From an uncultured Erysipelotrichaceae bacterium (GTDB lineage Bacteria > Bacillota_I > Bacilli_A > Erysipelotrichales > Erysipelotrichaceae): a stretch of DNA of 64,000 bases. Positions 51,992 to 61,051 of this stretch are shown here, one piece after another. The translations under genes were made by a program, and so were the position numbers. The stretch covers positions 60,821-124,820 of the forward strand of contig CAMCSA010000002.1 of assembly GCA_945877405.1 (NCBI GenBank), in the 5' to 3' direction. Below the pieces are notes generated by a model, which searched no databases, had not been told where the DNA came from, and saw only the letters and a program-made list of their open reading frames with translations. Each line of letters opens with the position of its first letter. Positions within the stretch are counted from its first letter, which is position 1.

Positions 51992-52760
51992 AAAGCTTTC
52001 AAAAACAGGCAGGATTTTGACCGATACTGTTCTTGTGTTTGCCTTGTGTGTGGCTGGATATTCCGGTTTCAAGCTGTATGAGGGTCTTTCCACATACAAT
52101 CAGTCAAAGAATGTATATGATGAGATCCGTGAAACAGCCGTAAAAAAACCGGAACCACAGAAGCAGGAAGATTCTTCAATCGAAGAAATACAGGAAGAAA
52201 CGGAAGATATTGACCATGCCGCATTATCCGCAATCAACCCGGATTACGTCGGATGGATCCGGATGAAAAACAGCTATATTGATTACCCGATGGTACAGGG
52301 CACAGATAATTCTTTCTATCTGGATCATCTGTATACAAAAGAATATAACTATGTCGGCTCTGTTTTTCTTGATTGTAACAACAATCGTGATTTCAGTGAC
52401 CGGAATACAGTCATTTATGCACACAATGTCAAAAACGGAACGATGTTCATGGAAATCGCAAAGTTTGAAGATCCTTCCTATTATGCAGAGCATGATGAAA
52501 TTGAGATATTCACACAGCAGTGCAATTATAAACTCTATCCTGTTGCAGGAATTCTGACAACCGGATCTGATAACTATGTTTCCTTTAACTTTGGCAGTGA
52601 TGAGGAATTCATGAATTATGTCAGTTACTTTACAGATCATTCCACATTTGTTTCAAGGGTTGAACTTCAACCAACGGATCAGACAGTACTGCTGAGCACA
52701 TGTTCCTATTCTCTGGAAGATGGCAGATATGCATTGTTATGCAAAGCGGTGAAACAGTAG
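51972..52760 (+). CDS. Class B sortase
   Basis: Sortases cleave a C-terminal sorting signal and attach proteins to the wall or link pilins. The 262-residue product has a signal-anchor (residues 14-35), an acidic linker, and the sortase core with H151 (IYAHNVKNGTMF), C244 (LLSTCSY) and R252 (DGRYAL). The pattern DYVGWIRMKNSYIDYPMVQG and the long helix region after FMEIAKFEDPSYY place it in class B. ATG 51972 overlaps the GT2 gene; an ATG at 51948 would add eight residues. No protein with an NPxTx or LPxTG sorting signal is in the window. Confidence 0.92.
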   Translation: MKQKKHKKLSKTGRILTDTVLVFALCVAGYSGFKLYEGLSTYNQSKNVYDEIRETAVKKPEPQKQEDSSIEEIQEETEDIDHAALSAINPDYVGWIRMKNSYIDYPMVQGTDNSFYLDHLYTKEYNYVGSVFLDCNNNRDFSDRNTVIYAHNVKNGTMFMEIAKFEDPSYYAEHDEIEIFTQQCNYKLYPVAGILTTGSDNYVSFNFGSDEEFMNYVSYFTDHSTFVSRVELQPTDQTVLLSTCSYSLEDGRYALLCKAVKQ

Positions 52761-52788
52761 GGTATTCGAAAAAAAGAATATCCTTTTT
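52760..52788 (+). terminator. Intrinsic terminator after the sortase gene
   Basis: GGGTATTC (52760-52767) and GAATATCC (52776-52783) form an eight-base stem with one G-U pair, followed by TTTTT. Confidence 0.85.
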
Positions 52789-52896
52789 GTATGTTTTGTT
52801 AAGAAAATCTTTCACTAACTTAAGGAGTTCTTAATGGTTATTCAGAATTACTGTTGTATGATAGGTAAGTACAGAGTACTTGAATATGAGGTAACT

Positions 52897-54063
52897 ATGA
52901 AAAACAATAAGAAAACAGTGATGATTGCATTGAGTGCAGTGATCCTTGTTGCGGTATGCGCAGCAGGTTGGTTCTTCTGGCCGAAGGAAAATAACGGTGG
53001 GACAGATGGCGTTTATGTGCAGAAGATTTCTGTCATGAATGGCTATGGTTATACAGGAAACCGTTATTCCGGTGTTGTGGAAGCACAGGAGAGTCTTGAA
53101 ATCAAAAAGGACTCTTCCCGTAATGTTTCTGATATCCTCGTATCTGCCGGTCAGCAGGTCCATGTCAAGGATGCCCTGTTTACATATGATACGGCGGATC
53201 TTTCTCAGAAAATTACTTCCGCAAATCTGGATATCGAAAACGCCAATACGGAAATAGAAGCTCTGAAAAACCAGATTTCTGATTATACTTCAGAAATGAA
53301 TCAAGGTGGTGATAAGGTTGAAATCACTGCCAGAATCAACGATCTGCAGTACAGTATCCGTCAGCAGCAGTATTCCATTCAGTCTTTGCAGGCTGATATT
53401 GCCCGTTATCAGAAGGAAATTGATAATGCAACGGTATACAGTACGATTGAAGGCACCGTCAAGGAAATCAATGAAGAGGGTGGCTTTGACAATCAGGGAA
53501 ATGAGAAGCCGTTTATCACAATCACAGAAGCCGGTGAATACAGAATCAAAGGCAAGATCAGTGAAATGGGCATGATTGCTGCTGGAGATGCGGTAACGAT
53601 CAGATCCCGTGTGGATGAAACACAGACATGGTCGGGCACTGTCAGTGTTGTGGAAACAGAACCTGCAACAAATGATAATAACTACTATTACAGTGGAAAT
53701 GGAGAATCTGCTTCACAGTATCCATTCTACGTATCTCTTGATCACAGTGACGGATTGAAGCTTGGCCAGCATGTACTGATTGAAACCGGTGGTGGCATGC
53801 CTGTGAAAGAAGGGGTATGGATCGATTCCTTCTATCTGATGAGCGATGAATCCGGCAACAGTTCTGTCTGGGTATCTGAAAATGGCAGACTGAAGAAAAG
53901 AACGGTTGAAACAGGTGAAATGGATGAGATGACATCTCAGGTTGAGATTACATCTGGATTATCTCAGGATGATTACATTGCATGGCCGGATGAATCCTAT
54001 ACAGAGGGAATGAAAACAATTACCGAGATGGACATCATGTCATCCGCACCGGCTGGAGAGTAA
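52897..54063 (+). CDS. Efflux adaptor protein (HlyD/MacA-like)
   Basis: The 388-residue product has an N-terminal anchor (about 8-27), a lipoyl-like half (SDILVSAGQQVHVKDALFTY), a coiled-coil hairpin (about 115-180) with no interruption, the second lipoyl half (ATVYSTIEGTVKEINEEGG) and beta-barrel segments. Such proteins bridge an ABC permease to the outside. ATG 52897 follows ATGAGGTAAC; the frame extends upstream to 52834 without family match. It leads a four-gene operon. Confidence 0.88.
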   Translation: MKNNKKTVMIALSAVILVAVCAAGWFFWPKENNGGTDGVYVQKISVMNGYGYTGNRYSGVVEAQESLEIKKDSSRNVSDILVSAGQQVHVKDALFTYDTADLSQKITSANLDIENANTEIEALKNQISDYTSEMNQGGDKVEITARINDLQYSIRQQQYSIQSLQADIARYQKEIDNATVYSTIEGTVKEINEEGGFDNQGNEKPFITITEAGEYRIKGKISEMGMIAAGDAVTIRSRVDETQTWSGTVSVVETEPATNDNNYYYSGNGESASQYPFYVSLDHSDGLKLGQHVLIETGGGMPVKEGVWIDSFYLMSDESGNSSVWVSENGRLKKRTVETGEMDEMTSQVEITSGLSQDDYIAWPDESYTEGMKTITEMDIMSSAPAGE

Positions 54064-54066
54064 TTT

Positions 54067-54741
54067 ATGTTATTGCAGTTGGAACATATTTATAAAACAT
54101 ATGGAGAAGGCCAGCTTGCGGTTCCTGTTCTCAAGGATATCAACTTTCAGGTAAATGAAGGGGATTATATCGCAATCATGGGTCCGTCCGGTTCAGGAAA
54201 GACAACGCTGATGAATATCATCGGATGTTTGGATCGTGCAAGTGAAGGCACCTACCTGTTTGGAGGAGATGATATCTCATCCATGAATGAAAATCAGCTT
54301 TCTGATCTGCGTCTGCATCGCATCGGTTTTGTCTTTCAGACATTCAATCTTCTCGAAACAGATACAGCACTGGAAAATGTCGCTCTTCCACTTGTGTATG
54401 CAGGCGTGAAGAAAGAGGAAAGAAACGAACGAGCAAGAAAAGCACTTGCTTCTGTCGGACTTGAAGACCGTGCTTCATTCAGGCCAGGTCAGCTTTCCGG
54501 TGGACAGAAACAGAGAGTTGCCATTGCCAGAGCTCTGATCAATCAGCCAAAGGTTATCCTGGCGGATGAACCAACCGGTGCCCTCGATCAGGCATCTGGC
54601 AAGCAGGTTATGGAACTGTTCAGAAAACTCCATGAGGATGGCATTACAATCATCATGATCACCCATGATGCCAATGTTGCGGCAAATGCAGATACGCTGT
54701 ATCACATCATTGATGGTCAGATGAGCGGAGGTGGCCAATGA
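54067..54741 (+). CDS. MacB/LolD-type ABC transporter ATP-binding protein
   Basis: The 224-residue product has Walker A GPSGSGKTT, the RLHRIGFVFQTFNLL Q-loop, signature LSGGQKQRVAIARAL and Walker B VILADEPTGALD. The order and length match stand-alone ATPases of the MacB-LolCDE type. It starts three bases after the first adaptor and overlaps the second adaptor by four bases, so all are made together. Confidence 0.95.
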   Translation: MLLQLEHIYKTYGEGQLAVPVLKDINFQVNEGDYIAIMGPSGSGKTTLMNIIGCLDRASEGTYLFGGDDISSMNENQLSDLRLHRIGFVFQTFNLLETDTALENVALPLVYAGVKKEERNERARKALASVGLEDRASFRPGQLSGGQKQRVAIARALINQPKVILADEPTGALDQASGKQVMELFRKLHEDGITIIMITHDANVAANADTLYHIIDGQMSGGGQ

Positions 54742-56483
54742 AACCTGTTATGAAGAAAATACTGATCGGTGGCGTTGCTGTATGCGTGATTGGTGGAGGA
54801 ATCTATGCTGGTGTTACGGCGATGAATAACAGTGGCAGTGTGGAAGTCACACCTGTATCCATGCTGAATATCGGTTATTCTGAAAATCCTCTGAGTTCTT
54901 CCGGCATGGTCACAGATGCGCAGAACCAGTCTGTTTATGCCGATGGAACAAAAGTGATTACAGAAGTGTTTGTCAGCGAAGGGCAGCAGGTCAAAGCAGG
55001 AGATCCATTGCTTTCCTTTGATCTGACATCTTTGAATCTGGCTGTGGAACTGAGCAGATTGGAAACAGACAGAATTGCCAATCAGATTACGCTTGCAGAA
55101 CATGAACTGACACAGCTGCAGCAGATCAAACCGGACCCGGAAGAAGAAATTGATCCTGTGCCACAGCCAGAGCCGACTCCGGTTCTTCCAGAGGCTGCAA
55201 CAGCGGATGATCATGGCGCAAGATCTCACATTCTTTCTCTGCAGGAAGCTGATAATGCAGTGAAAGAACAGATCTTTTCCTATTGTCAGGTAAGTAATCC
55301 GGATGAAAACACGGCTGGTGTACCGGATGAAAACACAGAGTGGGTGAGTGAAAGACCACAGCCTTCTTTTGGGACGACGGTCTACTACAGATTGACTGTC
55401 CGGTATCATAACGGGCAGGAAAAAGTCAGTGATCCAGCGGTACTATATGATGATGTACATGAGGATACACTGATTGAAACAACAGGGACAATGGCTAATC
55501 CATATACTTTCCTGTTACAGGATAATGGTATTGTCTATGGTAAAGTCATCAATCAGGCAAAGGATCTTGGTGGAAAGACATATCTTTCCTTTGTGATCAA
55601 AGATGAAAATGGAGAAGTCATTACAGACTGGCTGATCCGCGCAGATACATTTGCAGCATGTGCAGATACGGATGGATTTGATGTCAGAAATCATGTGAAG
55701 GCAGAAATCCCGGTTGTGGAAGAACCCGTTATCGATGAAAAACCGATGTCCGGTTATACGGCAACACAGCTTGCCCGCTTGATCCGTGATAAGAAACAGG
55801 AAATCAGAAAACTGAATCTGGAGCTGAAAAAGGCACAGCTGAAGCTGGATGGGGACAAAGCTGCATTAAGCGATGGCGTCATTTATGCAAAAAGAGATGG
55901 CGTAGTCCGCAAGGTCAGTGACCCTGCTTCTCCTCCACAGGATGGCAGTGCTTTCCTGGAAGTGGCATCCGGAGCAGGCCTTTATGTATCGGGCTTTGTG
56001 TCTGAGCTTGTATATGATCGTGTCAATGTTGGTGATACTGTTACAGGTTATTCATGGAATACAGGCCAGAGCGTATCAGCAACGGTTGTATCCAAGGATG
56101 ATTTCCCGACATCTGCAGGCTACTATAATGGCGAAGGTAATCCGAATGCATCCTATTATGCATTTGAGGCATATATTGAAGACATATCCAATGTAAAATC
56201 TGGAGATTATCTGGAGCTGACAGTCGGAGAAGCTGTTTCAAGCAGTTCTTTATGGATCTCCCGTGCCTACATCCGTAAGGATAATCAGGGCTATTATGCT
56301 TTGAAAGATGACAATGGAAAGCTCACCAGAGTGAGTGTAAAAGTAGGACGTACTGTCTGGGGCGAATACTATGAAATTCTGGATGGTCTGAGTGAAGATG
56401 ATTCCATTGCTTTCCCATATGGGAAGAATGCAAAGGAAGGAAAGAAGACTTCCGCAATGAATATGGAGGACTATTATGGGTGA
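54738..56483 (+). CDS. Second efflux adaptor with a large inserted domain
   Basis: The 581-residue product has an anchor (7-28), a first lipoyl half (ADGTKVITEVFVSEGQQVKA, 68-87), the first coiled-coil helix (97-130), then an insertion of about 205 residues (131-338) beginning with a Pro/Glu linker (PDPEEEIDPVPQPEPTPVLP) and containing a beta-rich domain (TTVYYRLTVRYHNGQE, TYLSFVIKDENGEVI), then the second helix (340-375), the second lipoyl half (VIYAKRDGVVRKVSDP) and barrel domains. Usual adaptors are 350-450 residues. The start overlaps the ATPase gene and the end overlaps the permease gene by eight bases. Confidence 0.85.
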   Translation: MKPVMKKILIGGVAVCVIGGGIYAGVTAMNNSGSVEVTPVSMLNIGYSENPLSSSGMVTDAQNQSVYADGTKVITEVFVSEGQQVKAGDPLLSFDLTSLNLAVELSRLETDRIANQITLAEHELTQLQQIKPDPEEEIDPVPQPEPTPVLPEAATADDHGARSHILSLQEADNAVKEQIFSYCQVSNPDENTAGVPDENTEWVSERPQPSFGTTVYYRLTVRYHNGQEKVSDPAVLYDDVHEDTLIETTGTMANPYTFLLQDNGIVYGKVINQAKDLGGKTYLSFVIKDENGEVITDWLIRADTFAACADTDGFDVRNHVKAEIPVVEEPVIDEKPMSGYTATQLARLIRDKKQEIRKLNLELKKAQLKLDGDKAALSDGVIYAKRDGVVRKVSDPASPPQDGSAFLEVASGAGLYVSGFVSELVYDRVNVGDTVTGYSWNTGQSVSATVVSKDDFPTSAGYYNGEGNPNASYYAFEAYIEDISNVKSGDYLELTVGEAVSSSSLWISRAYIRKDNQGYYALKDDNGKLTRVSVKVGRTVWGEYYEILDGLSEDDSIAFPYGKNAKEGKKTSAMNMEDYYG

Positions 56484-57720
56484 GAATATCCGTTTATCTC
56501 TGAAGGGCATTTTTTCACATAAGATGCGTTCCTTTCTGACAATGCTCGGTATCATTATCGGTATTGCTTCCATTATTGCGATTGTTTCCACCATTCAGGG
56601 AACAAACAGGCAGATTGAAAAGAATCTGATTGGTGCCGGGGATAACCTTGTCAAGGTAAGTCTCTATCAGGATGGTTATACATACTATATGGATAATGGC
56701 TTACCTCAGGGAGTACCGGTCATTGAAGAAAGCACAAAGGAACAGCTTTCCTCGATTGAACACTGCCAGGGTGTCAGTGTATTCAGACAAAGAGAAAGCT
56801 ACAACGTGGTCTATCATCTCAATACTTCCATGTCCGGTGGCTATATCCGCGGTATTGAATCTGATTATTTGCAGACTGCAGGACTGATGGTAAAAACAGG
56901 CAGAGGTATCAGTGATGAGGATAACAGACAGCTGCGTCAGGTGGCACTTCTGGATGAAGCAACTGCACAGGCACTGTTTGATGGAGAAAATCCGGTCGGT
57001 AAGACAATTGAGATTCAGAATAATCCATTTACAGTCGTCGGTACGGTAGTGGCAAAAGAAGAGTTTGAGCCGAACATTGAAACAATGGATGATTACTATA
57101 CATATCATCAGGACAATGGTGGTGCAGTATATATTCCTGTTGAAATGTGGCCTTTAATCTATCAGTATGATGAACCTCAGAGTGTCATTCTCAAGGCAGA
57201 TACCACAGCCAATATGACATCTGTCGGCAAACAGGCAAGCGAAATACTGAATATGGCTGTTTCAAATGAGAATGTAAAATATCAGGCACAGGATCTGATG
57301 GAACAGGCAAAGCAGATTCAGCAGCTTTCTCAGTCTACCAATACAATGCTGATCTGGATTGCGGCAATTTCATTACTGGTAGGTGGCATCGGTGTCATGA
57401 ACATCATGCTTGTTACCGTAACAGAAAGAACAAGAGAAATCGGTCTGAAAAAAGCAATCGGTGCAAGAAAGAAAACCATCATGATGCAGTTTCTGACGGA
57501 AGCTGTCGTATTGACATCTCTTGGTGGATTGCTTGGTGTTCTGACAGGTCTGTTACTGGCAAAACTGATTTCAATGCTGAATGGTACCCCGATGGCAATC
57601 AGCATACCGGCATCCGTCTTCTCTGTACTTTTCTCCATGCTGATCGGTATCGTATTCGGTCTGATTCCATCCTGGAAAGCAGCAAATCTGGATCCGATTG
57701 AAGCTTTACGCCACGAATGA
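56476..57720 (+). CDS. MacB-type ABC transporter permease
   Basis: The 414-residue product has one N-terminal membrane segment (about 17-40), a large extracellular domain, and three C-terminal segments with the FtsX signature MLIWIAAISLLVGGIGVMNI, TERTREIGLKKAIGARKK and GLIPSWKAANLDPIEALRHE. This is the MacB fold, which works by coupling ATP use to shape changes outside the membrane. With two adaptors it may export a peptide, lipid or antimicrobial, or sense envelope damage. Confidence 0.93.
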   Translation: MGENIRLSLKGIFSHKMRSFLTMLGIIIGIASIIAIVSTIQGTNRQIEKNLIGAGDNLVKVSLYQDGYTYYMDNGLPQGVPVIEESTKEQLSSIEHCQGVSVFRQRESYNVVYHLNTSMSGGYIRGIESDYLQTAGLMVKTGRGISDEDNRQLRQVALLDEATAQALFDGENPVGKTIEIQNNPFTVVGTVVAKEEFEPNIETMDDYYTYHQDNGGAVYIPVEMWPLIYQYDEPQSVILKADTTANMTSVGKQASEILNMAVSNENVKYQAQDLMEQAKQIQQLSQSTNTMLIWIAAISLLVGGIGVMNIMLVTVTERTREIGLKKAIGARKKTIMMQFLTEAVVLTSLGGLLGVLTGLLLAKLISMLNGTPMAISIPASVFSVLFSMLIGIVFGLIPSWKAANLDPIEALRHE

Positions 57721-57725
57721 CATAC

Positions 57726-57758
57726 AACGGATCGGAATCTTCCGGTTCGTTTTCTTTT
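57726..57758 (+). terminator. Terminator of the efflux operon
   Basis: AACGGATCGGAA (57726-57737) pairs with TTCCGGTTCGTT (57740-57751), with two G-U pairs, followed by TTCTTTT. Confidence 0.85.
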
Positions 57759-57847
57759 GCAAATCGTAATAAAGTCTTAATGTGAAAATGATTGAGAATC
57801 AGATGCCAGGTGATTAAAATGTCTGTTAACAACAAGAAGGTGATCGG

Positions 57848-58306
57848 ATGAACAGAAAAATTAAGATGATACTGACAGTGCTGATCATTGCATGTGGCTT
57901 TACCGCATGCTGGGATGCAGAACAGAATAAGATCAGTGCCAAAGGTGTAAAACAGAATGAAAACAGCAGTGTTGTCATGGAGCTGTCAGCTGTCTCAGAT
58001 ACGATGACTGAAATCATACAGACAACAACGATCAGCCTGGATGGATATGATCAGAAAGCACTGGATCAGATCGATGAACAGATTACAGATACGAAGCAGC
58101 GATACGACGGCATCACCGGTGTGAACTGTTCTTATGCCAGGTCACAATCACAGATTACAGAAATCATTAAAATCGATCTGAAACAGGCAGATCTCAGTCA
58201 GCTGGCAGAAAACGGAATTCTGTGTCTGGATGGGAATCATGAAAACGGACTTTCTTTTTCTAACAGTATAGAACATCTGAACACACTCGGATTCAGTTTT
58301 GATTGA
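57848..58306 (+). CDS. Lipoprotein resembling YehR (DUF1307)
   Basis: The 152-residue product has a signal peptide with a lipobox-like FTAC (cysteine 21), so the mature protein is likely lipid-anchored outside the cell. The body (YDGITGVNCSYARSQSQITE, then IDLKQADLSQLAENGI and a C-terminal LGFSFD) follows the spacing of YehR/DUF1307 lipoproteins, whose role is unknown. GAAGGTGATCGG precedes the start. The match is by pattern and not strong. Confidence 0.6.
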   Translation: MNRKIKMILTVLIIACGFTACWDAEQNKISAKGVKQNENSSVVMELSAVSDTMTEIIQTTTISLDGYDQKALDQIDEQITDTKQRYDGITGVNCSYARSQSQITEIIKIDLKQADLSQLAENGILCLDGNHENGLSFSNSIEHLNTLGFSFD

Positions 58307-58359
58307 CATGGAAACCGGATGGGATTATAACTTTGACATTACGAAAGAAGGTACAGAAT

Positions 58360-59025
58360 ATGTATACAATCGAACAGATGTATGACCTGGATCATACACT
58401 AGCAAAAGAATATCTCAGCCAGTTTACCTATCCATGGGAAGCACTCAAGGGAATCAAGGATATGATTGTTTCAGTTGGAGAAGCTCTTCCAAAGGATGAA
58501 TATGATGAAGTCAGTGAACATGTATGGGTTCATAAAACCGCAACAGTATTCCCATCCGCATACCTTGGGGCACCTTGTATTATCGGTCCGCGCACAGAAG
58601 TCAGACACTGTGCATTCATCCGTTCTGCAGCACTTGTTGGCGCAGACTGTGTTGTCGGTAATTCAGTAGAACTGAAGAATGTCATCCTGTTTGACCATGT
58701 GCAGACACCTCATTATAACTATGTAGGTGATTCCATTCTTGGCTATTATGCACATACAGGTGCAGGCTCCATTACATCCAACGTCAAGAGTGACAAGACA
58801 CTGGTTGTTGTACATGACCGCTTCGGACATGAAAATGTTGAAACAGGACTCAAGAAGATGGGAGCCATGCTTGGTGACCATGTTGAAGTCGGATGTAATT
58901 CTGTTTTGAATCCTGGTACTGTCATCGGCAGAAACTCCAATGTCTATCCGACATCATGCGTCAGAGGATTTGTACCGGAAAACTCCATCTGGAAAAATGA
59001 CGGTACTGTAGTAACAAAGCGATAA
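58360..59025 (+). CDS. Left-handed beta-helix acyltransferase-like protein
   Basis: The 221-residue product has hexapeptide-type repeats (VWVHKTATVFPSAYLGAPCI, IGPRTEVRHCAFIRSAALVG, VEVGCNSVLNPGTVIGRNSN). The pattern resembles the C-terminal half of GlmU and proteins annotated as UDP-GlcNAc pyrophosphorylase-related. No nucleotidyltransferase domain is present. It may acetylate a sugar, but activity is unknown. ATG 58360 follows GAAGGTAC; an ATG at 58303 overlapping the previous gene would add 19 residues without match. Confidence 0.78.
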   Translation: MYTIEQMYDLDHTLAKEYLSQFTYPWEALKGIKDMIVSVGEALPKDEYDEVSEHVWVHKTATVFPSAYLGAPCIIGPRTEVRHCAFIRSAALVGADCVVGNSVELKNVILFDHVQTPHYNYVGDSILGYYAHTGAGSITSNVKSDKTLVVVHDRFGHENVETGLKKMGAMLGDHVEVGCNSVLNPGTVIGRNSNVYPTSCVRGFVPENSIWKNDGTVVTKR

Positions 59026-59032
59026 GTATGGA

Positions 59033-59060
59033 AATGCCGCAGCGATGTGGCGTTTTTGTT
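59033..59060 (+). terminator. Intrinsic terminator after the beta-helix gene
   Basis: AATGCCGC (59033-59040) and GTGGCGTT (59047-59054) form an eight-base stem with two G-U pairs, followed by TTTGTTT. Confidence 0.8.
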
Positions 59061-59220
59061 TACTCTACAGCATAAACATCCATCATGATAACATGCTTTC
59101 CATGGCAGAAAGGACTGACACGCTGTCTGTTATGATACGGTATATGCGGATCATGAAGGGTGTAATCATATACAGAACACAGTGAATGTCTTTCTCTGTT
59201 ATGTATCAGGTGGAAAACAC

Positions 59221-59229
59221 TGCTATAAT
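59221..59229 (+). promoter_or_regulatory. Extended -10 of the lipid kinase gene
   Basis: TGCTATAAT is a perfect extended -10 (TGn plus TATAAT). The start site would be near 59236, giving a leader of about 12 bases that begins at the GGAG ribosome binding site. Confidence 0.6.
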
Positions 59230-59247
59230 GAAAACGGAGAAAGAGAT

Positions 59248-60183
59248 ATGACGGACAGATTTCGAAAACTTCTTGTGATTTATAATGCAAAGGCAGGCTT
59301 ATCAGGGCAGCATGTTCAGTTTGCGGAAGCTCTGGAGTATCTGGCAAGACATCATTATGAGGTAACACTGTATCCGATTATTCCAGAAGAAGGTATTACA
59401 TCGGAATGGCTGATGGCCAATGTCGGATCACGTTTTGATACAGCAATTGTGTGTGGTGGAGATGGCACATTGAATCATATGGTCAACGGAATGATCAACA
59501 ACCACATTACATATCCGATTGGATATCTGCCGGCAGGATCAACAAATGACTTTTCCAAATCTCTGTATGGAAAAGGCCAGCATTCGCTGCTGGAAGTATG
59601 CAGATGGATGGTGGAAGGCAGAATCTATCAGTTTGATGTGGGCAGATTCAACGATTCCTATTTCAATTATGTAGCCGGATTTGGTGCTTTTCCGATGGTG
59701 AGCTATACAACACCACAGGATCTGAAAAACAGTCTTGGCTATGTTGCCTATGTTCTGAATTTCCTGCAGGCAATACCAGAAGGTCTTTCGTACAGCCGCC
59801 ATTGTCGTATCATCCATGATGGTATTCAAGAGGAAGGCAATTACATGTTTGGCCTGGTCAGTAACTCCACGCAGGTAGCAGGCATCCGATCACAGCTGTT
59901 AGCTGAAACATCACTCAACGACGGTGTGTTTGAAGTATCTCTTGTGAAAGCAGGCTTATCTGCCATTGAGATTGCAGAAATCATCCGTAAGATGAATGAT
60001 GAAAATTTTGATACACCGGCACTGACAACATTTACGTTCCATCACGCTGTATTTGAATTTGATGAGCCGGTTCCATGGACCCTGGATGGTGAAAACGGCG
60101 GCATGATTCAGAAGGTTGAAGTCAGTGTTATACCAAAGGCGGTATCCATTTATATCTCTGAAGATAACGAAGAACTGAACTGA
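59248..60183 (+). CDS. Diacylglycerol kinase family lipid kinase
   Basis: The 311-residue product has the DAGK catalytic motifs: VIYNAKAGLSGQH (phosphate binding start), VCGGDGTLNHMVNGM near residue 69, and YLPAGSTNDFSKSL. The late DGVFEVSLVKAG and WTLDGENGG complete the DgkB/YegS pattern. Such enzymes recycle diacylglycerol, a by-product of lipoteichoic acid synthesis, to phosphatidic acid; the LtaS-like protein at 47947 would release it. ATG 59248 follows CGGAGAAAGAG. The frame upstream to 59182 covers the promoter and is not used. Confidence 0.9.
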   Translation: MTDRFRKLLVIYNAKAGLSGQHVQFAEALEYLARHHYEVTLYPIIPEEGITSEWLMANVGSRFDTAIVCGGDGTLNHMVNGMINNHITYPIGYLPAGSTNDFSKSLYGKGQHSLLEVCRWMVEGRIYQFDVGRFNDSYFNYVAGFGAFPMVSYTTPQDLKNSLGYVAYVLNFLQAIPEGLSYSRHCRIIHDGIQEEGNYMFGLVSNSTQVAGIRSQLLAETSLNDGVFEVSLVKAGLSAIEIAEIIRKMNDENFDTPALTTFTFHHAVFEFDEPVPWTLDGENGGMIQKVEVSVIPKAVSIYISEDNEELN

Positions 60184-60189
60184 TACAGA

Positions 60190-60221
60190 CCATGGCAGGC
60201 AGAAGCTGCTGTGGTTTTCTT
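60190..60221 (+). terminator. Terminator after the lipid kinase gene
   Basis: CCATGGCAG (60190-60198) pairs with CTGCTGTGG (60206-60214), with two G-U pairs, followed by TTTTCTT. Confidence 0.8.
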
Positions 60222-60314
60222 CTGCCATACATGGAGTGCGTTTTGCTCCTGTCAGTTGCTTGCAGATAGAAGGTACATTGCGCAAGATAAGAGTGAAAAA
60301 GAAGGAGATTTCAT

Positions 60315-61016
60315 ATGTTGAGTGAAAATCTTGCCAGAATCCGAAAAGAAAAAGGCCTGACGCAGGAGGCGCTGGCAGTCAAACTGAATGTTGTCAGGCA
60401 GACCGTCTCAAAGTGGGAAAAGGGTATTGCTGTTCCGGATGCAGATACTCTGTGCGCAATTGCGGACGCACTTGATGTACCTGCAGCCCAGCTTCTTGGT
60501 CAGCCTGAAAAGATGGAAAAAACAGACATGGCGTCTATTGTTGAAGTGCTGGCACAGATGAATGAACAGCTGGCGGTACGGAACCGCCGTACAGCGAACA
60601 TCTGGAAGACACTGTTTCTTGCCAGTCTTGTGGTGATTGGTATCCTGATTGGAAAGGGATCTGCCATGGGAGAAGAAAAGACAGTACTTCCTGAAGTGAT
60701 TCAGGTGAGCGGCGTTAATCTGACACATAATACACAGACTCTGTCCTGTTCTTTTGTACCGGCGGTTGAAAATCAGGAGTATGAATATTCACTTACCATG
60801 CATCCAAGAGGTATGGAAGATAACAGCGTAACAGTAAATACGGAATGTCAGAAAGGTGTATGTAAGGCAGTGTTTGATGAAAAACGCCTGTTTTCGATGT
60901 ATGAATATGATATGATTCTACAGCTGAAGTACAGAGACCAGATCAGAAATACTGCAATAGCGGAAGCGGTGTCCTTTCGTGAGAATACGATATCCTGGCG
61001 TCAGATGGAAAAATAA
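60315..61016 (+). CDS. Membrane-anchored XRE family regulator
   Basis: The 233-residue product has an XRE helix-turn-helix at 5-60 (ENLARIRKEKGLTQEALA, VVRQTVSKWEKGIAVPDADT), one membrane segment at 98-114 (KTLFLASLVVIGILIG) and an outward-facing C-terminal domain of about 115 residues with no clear family. Such proteins may pass an envelope signal to DNA. AGAAGGAGATT precedes the start. It is a single-gene unit ending in a terminator shared with the convergent threonine aldolase gene. Confidence 0.88.
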   Translation: MLSENLARIRKEKGLTQEALAVKLNVVRQTVSKWEKGIAVPDADTLCAIADALDVPAAQLLGQPEKMEKTDMASIVEVLAQMNEQLAVRNRRTANIWKTLFLASLVVIGILIGKGSAMGEEKTVLPEVIQVSGVNLTHNTQTLSCSFVPAVENQEYEYSLTMHPRGMEDNSVTVNTECQKGVCKAVFDEKRLFSMYEYDMILQLKYRDQIRNTAIAEAVSFRENTISWRQMEK

Positions 61017-61046
61017 AACATCCTGGAATGATTCCGGGATGTTTTG
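61010..61046. terminator. Bidirectional terminator
   Basis: ACATCCTGGAAT (61018-61029) and ATTCCGGGATGT (61031-61042) form a 12-base stem with one G-U pair. T runs flank it on both strands, so it serves the XRE gene and the convergent threonine aldolase gene. Confidence 0.85.
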
Positions 61047-61051
61047 AATGT

